In this document: piece by piece, positions 33,738 through 43,300 of the stretch
Layout of the letters: each line of letters begins with the position of its first letter
How positions within the stretch are numbered: position 1 is the first letter of the stretch
NCBI RefSeq assembly: GCF_002871945.2
Contig: NZ_CP126963.1
Coordinates: 1,364,001 to 1,428,000, forward strand
Source: Gleimia hominis
GTDB taxonomy: Bacteria; Actinomycetota; Actinomycetes; Actinomycetales; Actinomycetaceae
Length of the DNA stretch: 64,000 bases
Direction: 5' to 3'
Program-made: the position numbers and the translations under genes
The notes under the pieces: generated by a model
What the model was told of the DNA's origin: nothing
Seen by the model: only the letters and a program-made list of their open reading frames with translations
Databases searched by the model: none

Positions 33738-33835
33738 CCGGCCACGTAGAAGTGGGGTCTAGTTGGCCGTGCGAAAGTAGGGTTTAGCCGGCCGCGTGAA
33801 AGCGGGGTTTAGCCAGCCACGTAGAAGTGGGGTCT
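33731..33835. repeat. 25-bp tandem repeat array at the 3' end of the GNAT gene
   Basis: Units start at 33731, 33756, 33781, 33806 and (partial) 33831, exactly 25 bp apart, with the pattern GGTYTAGYYRGCCRYGYRAAAGYRG. The preceding bases (about 33705-33730), which encode the end of the GNAT protein, match the unit in diverged form, so the array appears to have expanded from the gene's own 3' end. Each unit contains a TAG; the first one is the GNAT stop codon. Confidence 0.95.
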
Positions 33836-33864
33836 AACAGTTTTGAGCAGGTGCGTTGACCTGT

Positions 33865-34605
33865 TTACTGCGCGTCTTTTTCGCGGCGTTTACCAGCAAG
33901 CAGTAGGCCGAACCCGATTGCGGATGCTGCAAGCAAACCTATTCCCAGCACGGCAGCACCGGTGCGGACCAGGTGGTTGTCTGACTTGTGCGGCTTATCT
34001 GTAGGCACGGGTTTAGCAGGCTTCGAGGGGCTGGGTTTAACCGGTGGCGTTGTCGGCTCTGGCGTAGGCTGTTCTGGCGCGCGCTTTGGGGTTACGGAAA
34101 TGTGGTAGACCCATTCGTTGGTGGCGTCGTTCCACGTGGGCACGGTAAGTACGAACGGCATGGTGGGTTCGTATTCTTTCGGCGCGTTTTCCGCCACTAC
34201 TTCTTTCACTAGGTACACCGCGGGTTCAAGCCCGTAGAACGTGACTTTACCTTCCGAGTTCGTCACGCCCTCACGCGTATTTTCTAAACCGTGTTTCTGC
34301 GCGGTCTCGGGCGTGAGTTTACGGATGGTGTCCCAGTTTTCTTTGTTCAGTTTGAGGCCGGTGACGCGGGCGATGCTGTATTTGATACCCGCTACGTTGG
34401 TGGTCCAGTGGGTGGCGTTGTCGTTGTATGGGTTGTCTGCGGTGCGTTGGATTTCGAGGCTGCCGTCGCGACTGGTGTCTATGCTGGTGAGGTTGTTGGG
34501 GTTCGGGTCGCCCCCTATTGTGGCCCACGCTCCTGCGTTTACCCCGAAGAGGGTAACTAGGATTGCGGCTACCCCGGCGAGAATCCTATTTCGTAGCGTG
34601 TTCAT
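33865..34605 (-). CDS. Minor pilin (SpaB-like) with CnaB domain and LVRTG sorting signal
   Basis: A 246-residue surface protein. A signal peptide spans about residues 1-28. One CnaB-type domain carries the E-box-like YLVKEV after GLEPAV, followed by a Pro/Thr/Lys-rich spacer (TPEPTTPPVKPSPSKPAKPV). The C-terminus has a sorting signal with LVRTG, a 20-residue hydrophobic helix and KRREKDAQ. LVRTG departs from LPxTG in the second residue. The ATG at 34605 has AAGGAAAG upstream. It follows the sortase gene directly and is probably the cell-wall anchor or basal pilin. Confidence 0.85.
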   Translation of the reverse strand: MNTLRNRILAGVAAILVTLFGVNAGAWATIGGDPNPNNLTSIDTSRDGSLEIQRTADNPYNDNATHWTTNVAGIKYSIARVTGLKLNKENWDTIRKLTPETAQKHGLENTREGVTNSEGKVTFYGLEPAVYLVKEVVAENAPKEYEPTMPFVLTVPTWNDATNEWVYHISVTPKRAPEQPTPEPTTPPVKPSPSKPAKPVPTDKPHKSDNHLVRTGAAVLGIGLLAASAIGFGLLLAGKRREKDAQ

Positions 34606-34606
34606 T

Positions 34607-35689
34607 TCAGCTTTCCTTATTGGCCTGTTGGTCCGACTGTGGGTTGTGCCCGGTGTGGTCGTCACTGTGCGCCGTTGTTGCCTGGTTTTCAGGCTGTGAC
34701 TGCGGTTTGGGCTTTTCTAGTATTGTACGTCGAGTTTGGGCGCGTTTGGCGGCCCTTTGGTTTTGACGTGTTTGTTCGCGTTGTTTGCGGCGTTGGTGGC
34801 GGCGCCATAACCAGTATATGAGTGCTAGTAAGGCTAGTAGGCAGATGATAGTGATTGCGATCATCCACCATGTCCACATGGTTCCGTTTGGTTCGGTGAA
34901 TACTTGCGGGTTGTCTAGGGGCGCTCGTTCACCTGTGACGAGTAGCCGGTGGGTGTTGATTCCGTATGGTGTGCAGGTGAGTACGGTTAGTAGGTCTTTG
35001 TCGTCTGCTACTTCGAGTCCGTCTACTTCGGTGGGGAGGACTACGCGGATGTCGCTGACTTTGTAGCGTAGTTTTTCACCTCCAACTTGGACGTAGATGG
35101 ATTCGCCTTTGACTACTTCTTTGAGGTGGTCTAGGAGGGTTGCGGATGGGAGGCCGGAGTGTCCGGTTAGTACTGCGTGGGTGTTTTTACCACCTACTGG
35201 GAGTGAGGAGCCGTAGAGGTGTCCGATTCCTTTTTCAAGGGTTTTCGGGTCGGTTCCGTGGTAGATGGGTAGGTCCACGTTGATTTTTGGGATTATGAGG
35301 CGTCCCATTTGTGGTGTTAGCGCGAGTTTGGACAAGTACGTTTGGTATGGGTTGTTGTCTTTGGACACGCGGGCGAGCCACGGGTCTAGGATCGGCATAC
35401 CGGGTACTTGTTTGTTGTATTCGCGGGCTTCTTTGATGCTTTTGTTCCACGCTGTCATGTCTTGCCCGGCGACTGCTTTGGAGTATTGTTCCGCAGCTTC
35501 GTTTTGCCTTAGGTTGTTCCAACCGGTGGCGATTACGGGGTACATGAGTACGAGGATTCCAGCTATTGCGAGCAGTATGGGTAGCAGGGCGGTGCGGCGG
35601 GGTTTACCCGGGTTGCCTGTGTGGCTTTTGTATTTGTTGCGCTGCCCTTTGTGGTGTGCGCGTTTCCCGGGTTTTGCCTGTTCCTGCAC
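34607..35689 (-). CDS. Class C (pilus-assembly) sortase
   Basis: A 360-residue membrane transpeptidase that joins pilin subunits through their sorting signals. Transmembrane helices lie at about 34-53 and 275-294, as in class C sortases. Catalytic His177 lies in LTGHSG, Cys239 in VLTCTPYG and Arg248 in NTHRLLVTGER. The lid is LDPWL (Asp102-Pro-Trp104). The C-terminal tail after the second helix is long, basic and then Gln/His-rich. It sits between the major and minor pilin genes, so it is the pilus polymerase of this locus. Confidence 0.96.
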   Translation of the reverse strand: MQEQAKPGKRAHHKGQRNKYKSHTGNPGKPRRTALLPILLAIAGILVLMYPVIATGWNNLRQNEAAEQYSKAVAGQDMTAWNKSIKEAREYNKQVPGMPILDPWLARVSKDNNPYQTYLSKLALTPQMGRLIIPKINVDLPIYHGTDPKTLEKGIGHLYGSSLPVGGKNTHAVLTGHSGLPSATLLDHLKEVVKGESIYVQVGGEKLRYKVSDIRVVLPTEVDGLEVADDKDLLTVLTCTPYGINTHRLLVTGERAPLDNPQVFTEPNGTMWTWWMIAITIICLLALLALIYWLWRRHQRRKQREQTRQNQRAAKRAQTRRTILEKPKPQSQPENQATTAHSDDHTGHNPQSDQQANKES

Positions 35690-35738
35690 CGATTCTCCCT
35701 GCTACCTCACACTTAATCGAGGAGGTGTTCAGCCGGGT

Positions 35739-35775
35739 CCCACTCCCCTCAGTTTTTGTTACCTGAGGAGGTGGG
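35739..35775. other. Hairpin between the major pilin and sortase genes
   Basis: CCCACTCCCCTCAG and CTGAGGAGGTGGG form an imperfect stem around an AT-rich loop (TTTTTGTTAC on the plus strand). There is no T-run after it in the minus direction. It may partly terminate or stabilise the pilin mRNA, giving more major pilin than sortase. Confidence 0.4.
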
Positions 35776-35790
35776 CCAGCCTGTACCTAC

Positions 35791-37278
35791 TTACGCCTGC
35801 TCGCGCTGCTTACGTGCGTAGTAGTACGCACCACCAAGCAGTCCAGCACCAATCAGGAGGAACAGGGCGATACCTGCACCACCAGTGAGAGGCAAGTGCT
35901 GACGGATCGAATCAGACGAAACGTTTTCGATGTTAACCGTGTTCTTCGCCGCGTCCATATCTACCGTGTGCACAACCGGAGAAGCTAGCTTCTCGTAACC
36001 CTCAGGAGCCTGAGTTTCAACAATACAAACCTTCGAACCAGTGATCACCTTGCCGATCACTGCCTTACCAGCATCGTCCGTGGTCCAAACGGTGTCTCCA
36101 CCGGTCTTAGGAGCGATTGGATCGCCAGTCGCTTTACCGTCAGCATCGCATTTGTAGATTGAGAACTTCGCTCCAGCAAGGGGCTTCTGATCCTGACCGG
36201 TCTTGTTAATCGTAATGTCCTGAGCCTTCACGACCGGGTTGTCCGGATCATCCGGTGTAGTCGGGGTGAAGGTGTTTCCACGGTCCGTCTCAATGTTTGC
36301 CGTCGCAGTGTTGTTAATCCCATTTGCAGGATCGCCCACAACGGTCATCTCAAACTCGACACGGAGGAACTTACCCTGAGCGTTCTGCACCTTCGCAAGA
36401 CCAGTTTCTGTGAGAGCAACAGTCGCATTTGTGGCCTCTGCGTGAGTAAAGGTGTAATCAGCGTCATCTAGCGTAATCGCATCATTTCCAGCTTCAGCGT
36501 CCTTTGCAGAAACAACCTGAACTTTGAGGACCTTGCCGTTATCTCCATCAGTCTGCAGTGCATCGGAAGGAGTATCTACAACCTCGAACTTTGTAAATTT
36601 CTCAGCTTCCGTTCCCTCGGCTGCTTGAGCCAACGATGGGATGGGGGTATCGACGCGGAACTGCATCTTCGACCCTTGTACTACCGGCGTGTTCTCGTCA
36701 GTAATATTGGTTTTCGAAATGTTGTCTAGAGTCTTGCTCTTCGGGTATACGTGCACGTCGTAAAGGTAATTCGTGCCACCGCTCGAAGGATCGGTCATTG
36801 GGATAGCAACAACTGCCGGAGCAATACCGGTGGTTCCCTTGGGAGTTACCGTTTGCTTCAGCAGGTAGATGCCTGGCTCCAGATTATCGAACTTGACCTG
36901 CCCATTGTCCCCTGTAGGTGCGGAGGTCATGGTGCCGTTAGTGCCAAATGAAGCATCGGTGTCGCCGAAGCTAAGCGGCGTTAGCTGTTGCGCTTTAGCG
37001 AAGTCTGCGTTGTCCAAGCGGTTCAGAGTGGACTTCTGCAGTGAGAAGACTGCACCTTTGACGGGCGTGGACTCCGGTAGATCCGTAACTTCAGCACCGG
37101 TAGGATCAATAGGATCCGCGCCTTCCTTAAGGTTCAGTGCGTGAACTGTGATTGAGCCTTTGTGATCCGGGTCAATCTGTGTGTCTGCTTGGGCGGCTGT
37201 CACGCCCATCGCGGTTAACGCTAGTACGCCAACCGCTGCTACTGCGGAGCGCACCAACTTTCTAGTTTTCGTAAACAT
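35791..37278 (-). CDS. Major pilin (SpaA-like), LPLTG-anchored
   Basis: A 495-residue shaft pilin. The signal peptide ends near residue 31 (TAAQA/DTQ). The pilin motif is YDVHVYPKSK, whose Lys is the acceptor for polymerisation. A central domain (about 190-335) resembles the pilin isopeptide domain, and a CnaB domain holds the E-box VETQAPEGYEKL. The sorting signal is LPLTGG plus a Gly/Leu-rich helix and ARKQREQA. It lies between the tip adhesin and the sortase on the same strand. Confidence 0.95.
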   Translation of the reverse strand: MFTKTRKLVRSAVAAVGVLALTAMGVTAAQADTQIDPDHKGSITVHALNLKEGADPIDPTGAEVTDLPESTPVKGAVFSLQKSTLNRLDNADFAKAQQLTPLSFGDTDASFGTNGTMTSAPTGDNGQVKFDNLEPGIYLLKQTVTPKGTTGIAPAVVAIPMTDPSSGGTNYLYDVHVYPKSKTLDNISKTNITDENTPVVQGSKMQFRVDTPIPSLAQAAEGTEAEKFTKFEVVDTPSDALQTDGDNGKVLKVQVVSAKDAEAGNDAITLDDADYTFTHAEATNATVALTETGLAKVQNAQGKFLRVEFEMTVVGDPANGINNTATANIETDRGNTFTPTTPDDPDNPVVKAQDITINKTGQDQKPLAGAKFSIYKCDADGKATGDPIAPKTGGDTVWTTDDAGKAVIGKVITGSKVCIVETQAPEGYEKLASPVVHTVDMDAAKNTVNIENVSSDSIRQHLPLTGGAGIALFLLIGAGLLGGAYYYARKQREQA

Positions 37279-37396
37279 TTACCTATCCTCGATTTCTCGT
37301 GATCTCTCTTGGGTTGCTATATTTCTTTACCTTTATGATCCCCACAGTGTGAGGACTAACCCACCCCGTGGGGTGTGGGAAACCTCTGTTAGTGCC

Positions 37397-40300
37397 CTAC
37401 TCCAGCTCCTTCCGTCGCCGGTACACCACATAGCCACTGGCCGCCAACAAGCCCAAACCAGCCGCAATAACCCACGGGAGGAACCCACCCGTGAACGGCA
37501 TAGCCCCAGACTTCAAAGTGGCCACGCTAATAGTCGGAACATCCACCTGACCGTCAGACGTCGGATTCTGAACCTTCACCAAACCCGCATGCTCCGTGTA
37601 CTCAGCGAGTTTCACCACGTAATCCTCACCAAACGAACCAGCATCCGTATTCGGCTCATTCACAGCCACCACGTCAAACCGCCACAACTGCGGCATCAAC
37701 TCACCCGCACCAGCACGCACTTCCTCAAGGAAATACGACTGCCCAGGCTTCACATCAGCCTTAAACCGCCACTCACCCGCATCATTAGTAATCCACTCAA
37801 CCGGAACCGGATTATCCCGGTCAGGCCGCGAACTCGAACTCTCCAAAGTAGAACCCGCTTCGCGATTAGCCACAGGCGCGTCACCACCCATAATCGCCGG
37901 ATAGATCTTGAACACCTGCGCGCCATCAGCGACCTTCTCACCACCCGTCGCATCACTATCACGGAACGGGCGGTCCGCATCCCCATCAGTGGCAATCACA
38001 CGCTGCACGTGAATCTCGCCCTTGTCCTTATAAACAGTCACCAAAACCGCGGCAAACGCCTTATCTTCAGTATCTAACACGAACCCGTTCTTCAAATCCA
38101 AAGCCGGACGTTCCGTACTTTCAAACTTCGGGTCCTTATTGTTCACAGTCGACGCGACCTCATTTTGTGTCGGATACAGCACCGACCACGCGTCCGCCAG
38201 CCCCTGTTTCTTCAACTCAGACTGAACCGCGTCCGGCACGTCACCGCGCTTAACCGCGCACTTCGAACCAAACGGAACCGCAATCTCCCCGGTACCTCCC
38301 GGTTTCACACTCTGCGTACCAGACTTCACCCACCTACCATCAACCTGTTCGTAACCCAAAGTCTTGAACAAGTCTTCCGGCAAAGCAGACGCCTCACACG
38401 TGTAATCCCAAGGGACCGCCGCCGAGCCATCCTGCGCATTTTCACCGAAAATGTCCTTCGCCCGATCTCCCTGCGGGTACAATCCCCACCGCACAGACCG
38501 CGCCCCCAAAAGGTAGGCGGTAGTGAACGTCACCGTGGTCCCGTTCGCCTCTGTACCATCACCAGGCACGGGCTTAACATCGGAAACCGTCATCACGATA
38601 TTTTTGTCTTCCACAACCGGGGGGTAGTCCTTAGCATCCGACTTGCCATCCACGCGGTTATCCACTGACACGAATCCGTAAGCACCGATGCTCGGGTAGT
38701 CAGCAATCGGCGACTTCCCTTTGTCCCTAAAGTCGAACTCGCACTTTACACCCGCTGGTAAATCTGCGCTCTCAGGCACTTTAGCGGTCCCATCTTTAGC
38801 CAGTTCCGCCTCACCCTGGTACACGAGCGGTTTCGAATTAGAATCCGTCGCATACAAGTCCTCACACCGGTACTTCACATTGAAGCTACCAATGTCCAAC
38901 TTGTTCCCAATGTTTATAGCACCATCTTCAATCGTGTTACCCGCCAAGATATTAGTATCCAGGTGGTGCTTCAGCGTGATTTCCCCAGCCTGCGGCCGGT
39001 CGTAGTTCACATCCACATTCAACTTGATGAGGTTCTTATTCTCCTCAACCCGTTTCGGATCAATCTGGAACACCCACGCCGCGTTCTCCGCCGGGTTAGT
39101 GGCCAACTGCAGATCCGGGTCCTTCAAGTAGTCCCGAGTGAGGCTGAACAGTTTTTTCCACGCATCCTGCTCTTCGAACGGTTTATCGGCATCGAGCTTG
39201 GTGACGTCCGCGTTACCTGTGTCAATGCTCGTCACAACTTTCGCGTCGCCTTCATTGAACGCCTGCTGGGTCAAAATGCACCGGTAGTTCGCAGGCACTT
39301 CAATCTTGTACTTACCGTTACGGTCCTTATCAGTGTCACGCAACGTAATCGGTTCACGCAAAATAGCTGCCGCGTTTGCCTCATTAATTTCCTCGAACTC
39401 TTTCTTCTCATCGGCAGGCAAGTCGTCCGGAATCTCCAACTGCACAGGTTTGCAATACAGGGTGTACGTGTACTCCGTGCCATCTGAAAGTGCGGTGCCA
39501 TTTCCAGACGTCTTCAAATCCAGTTCTACTTTGGACTTCATATACGTGTACGTATTCCACGCGACCACGGTGCCGAAGAAGTTCTCTGATAGTTCTTTAG
39601 GCTGAGCTGGGTTTTCCTTCTCCGTTTCCTCACCGTTCGAAGGTTTAGCTGGCTGATCAACCGGCAGCGTTACGTAAACACCGTAGTTAATCTGCTCGCC
39701 ACCAGGACGGCACTCGCGGTCGCCCGCTCTTGCACACGAGTTCTTCAGGTCCGTGCGGCCCCGGAAGTCATTCATCACTTCCCACCGCGATGCCCAAGAA
39801 GCCGCGTCTTCGGCTACGCCCCCGTCTTTACTGCTAATGTCCGCGTGTTCTTGTACACTGCATTCTGCCCCGGCGGGCAAGCCTTTAACTTGTGCCCATT
39901 CCCCCTGTTGGAACCGGTAGGTCATCACCGACTGCGTAGCCGCAAAAGCGCCGCGTTGCGCAATGGCTGTCGGGCGAGCTCCGGACGTATCGATTTTCCA
40001 CGGTGCAGGCACGTCAATCGGCTGGCCGTTCAAAGAGCACGTGTAACTCACTTTGAACGGTCGATATTTCGAAATCACAGCGACCCCGTCGCCACCAACC
40101 TTCTTTTTGAGGTTAAAGCTAGCGGTTTGCATCTGGTAGTTCAACGCCAGATCAAGTTCTTGCGGATCTTCGGTAACTGTAAAACTCATCGTCGTAGTGC
40201 CGTCATTTTCAGCAACATCCACCGAGGTTCCGTCTAGTGTTAACGCACCGCCCTTGAAGTCGGAACCGGGGATTCGCGTCATGCGCTTGTTGTCCAAAGT

Positions 40301-43300
40301 TAAGGTGCAGTCCCACCCAACCGGCAGGTCACGCGACGCGCGTGAGCCCTCACCTATTCGTGACACTTGCGCGTTGAAACGTCGCTCAACTTTATTCTCG
40401 CCTTCACCGAACGTACACACCGCTGATGGAATCAGCTTCGCACTGGCATACGGGCCTGCGAAGAACGCATCTTTCCAGTTCGCCAGCGCCGCGTCCGCAT
40501 CTTCCCCCAGCTCGCTCTTGTCAACACTCAAAGAGCTGTTGGCCTGCAACGACACGGGTGCTTCTGGAATCTCATACGCAATAGTCGCGTCCAGTTTCTT
40601 GGTCGCATCCTCCGCCGGTGAGGTGAATGTGAAGGTTCGCGCGTTGACGTCCTCACTTTGCGCAGTCGCTCCCTCATCCGACACGTTGAGCGTCGCTTTA
40701 AACGGTGCAGGCACCAGAGTTTTACCGTCCGCACCCGTTAGCTGCGCCGTGCACTGCGAGTTTGAAAGCAGTGCCGTGTCATCTGCGAAGATTGCAGTGT
40801 CACCAGATTTTACTGCGGCCGTTTGGATAACGTCACCGCAAGTAACTTTCAAGTTCATGCTAGTGGGCAACAGTTTCACCAAGCCAGGTTCCAAGCCCGC
40901 GGGCGTGGTACGCGTAACCTGTATGGCCACTTCCCCCGCCGTGGTGGGGCGGAACGTGCTGGTGACGTTCACGGTGTTGCCACCGGGCGCAATCTGGATC
41001 CGGGGCGAGTTAGTGGACACCTGCGTGTTTTCCGGTAGGTCCCCAGTCACTTTGGTTGAGATGTCACACACCGTACCTGCCGGGTAATCGCCGTCGAGGT
41101 TCTGGGGGCCATCGCCTGTGTATTCGCGGGTAACTGTGCTTTGCTCCCCGTTCGGGTCCGTGCAGGTGATAGTTGAGGTTTTCTGCACTCCTTGAGCTTC
41201 AGCAGCACTAACGCCAGTTCCGTCTTCTAGCAGTGTCTTGTGGCTCAGCGTAAGGGTACCGCGTTTGTAGTTCGCAGTAGTGGTAGACGTGACCTCTTTG
41301 GTGTCCGTGGCAGACGTGAGCGTGAACTCCTGCGACGGCGTGGGGTTTATATCCACGTTTTTCAGTGTGGATTCCCAGCCTTGCTGATCTTGCGTAAGGG
41401 TGCAGCGTGCATGCGTTGGCACGTTCTTGATGATCTCGTGTCCACCGGGACGCAAGTTAATTTTGCCATCGAACTTACCATCGTCTATCGGCAGTGACTT
41501 GCCGTTTTCGTCTACGCACTGCAGGTTCATTTCGAAAGCCTGCCCAATTAAAGTGCTTTGCGCGTCGCCGTCCACTACCTTAGTTATCTGCAGGTCACCT
41601 TCCCCACGCTTGAGTACCTGCTGCAGGTGAATGTGCTTCGCTCCCTCACTGGAAGCCCAGAAGAAGTTGGAGTTGCAGGATGCATACTTCACGCCCTGCT
41701 CACCCGTGGTGTTCAAACACATATCAGCTTCCCATTTGTTATCAAATTTGAAACCTTCGGGCGTCCACATTTGGTCGTGGTACTGTCCGTATCCTTGCTC
41801 CTGAGGGATATCGGGGGTAAATACGCAGTTTGTTCCCACCGGCCATGCTTCTCCATCTTTGCTCGGTAGTTTGGTGGGGGTGCCGTCGGTGTTCACCATT
41901 ACTACACCCCGGCCAACGAAGAACGGGTTACCGGGGGCTGTTGATGAAATGTCCAGCTCTGGCGGCTTGTCTTTGTCCGCCATGTACCGGCACTCGTAGT
42001 ACATGGGGATTTGTTTAGGCGCGACCTGCCCTGAGGGAAGCAGGTTCATCCCCGCGTATCCCATAGAGACATCGATTGTCACCTGTTTACCGCTGAGCGA
42101 AGAGTTCGACTGGAATGTTGTTGCAACATCCTCATCGAGAGGGTCATTCACGTCCGTGAACTGGTAGAGCACCGTGGCGGTGGTTGAGGTGGTTAACCCA
42201 TCTGCGATGGACCCACCGTAGCTGTCAGCGGGCGTGGTGTTTTCAAACTTCGTGTTGTTACCGTCTGGTTTCCAACTTTGCGTGTGGTTGATTGCGCGTT
42301 GAATAATCTCTTGTTTAACCTTATTAGAGTAGCGCGCGGTTTCTTTTATCGTGCATTTAGCACCAACCGGTAGCTTCATGGGATCTTGAGGCGCGGTTTG
42401 CCCCTGGGATTCACGGTAGTTCCCGATTGGGATGTCGCCTTCCCACGTGGTTACCGCTGATTCAACCAGGCGGTTGGCGTCACCTTGCGCGATTATTTTT
42501 TTCGTGTCGACCCCGAGCGGGTCTACGCACGACCATTCGTAGTTAATGGTCATGTTTTTCACTTCGTTCGCGATCTGAATAGGCGGGTTCACTTGCACGA
42601 ACTTGGTGATTTCTGTTGGCTGTGTATCGCGATAGTAGAAGTTGCACTTAATGTGTGTGTAAGCAGTTTGTTGGCGCGCAGTCAGTTTCGCACCGATTGG
42701 GTTTCCTTTTGCGTCGTTAATATTGTCGGGGTAGAAGTTCTCGGACTTCTCAGTTTCCCAGTATTTGGAGTTCACGTACCCAAAGCAACGTGCATTGTGT
42801 CCGTTGAATCGCGTTAACACCTTGTCTGCCTGCGCTTGGGGTCGCATTTCTGTGACCTGGCGGTTATTAATGTCAGATTCGCTGATACCGTCTGTACCTG
42901 AAGTTTTCGTTTCGTTTACACTGACCCCCGCTTGGTTGAACGTAATCTTCGTCTGTACTCCCACGTTGGGGCGCACATACCGGAAGTTTTCATCCACCAT
43001 GTCATTAGTTATTGACAACACCCGGCTGCGATCCAGTAGCTCCGTAACCGCATCCGCGAACAGGCCATTGCGCACGTCATTAGGGGATTTATCCGGCGGG
43101 CTAAGGAACATGTTACTAAATGCGTTACTGAAGTCTTTCCAGTCGTGGTACACACTGGCAATGCTGTCGCGGCGTTCATTTTGAGAACCGTAGATCTTTA
43201 CATACGTACGGTCGTTTATATTCTTCAGGTCCTCGCGACCCATCAGTTTCGCACAGGTATCGACTTCATTCTCAGCGTTTGGGCCGAGCGCGATTCGACA

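Noticed and set aside
33731..33835. 25-bp units considered as a CRISPR array
   Set aside because: The units are directly adjacent with no unique spacers, and no cas genes are in the window.
37300..37396. Palindrome CACCCCGTGGGGTG between tip adhesin and major pilin, considered as a terminator
   Set aside because: The stem is short with almost no loop and no T-run; insufficient evidence to call a site.
37181..38077. 298-residue plus-strand frame
   Set aside because: Antisense to the pilin start and tip-adhesin end; very high His/Arg/Ile content is a reading artefact.
40197..41087. 296-residue plus-strand frame
   Set aside because: Antisense to the repeats of the giant adhesin; no supporting features.
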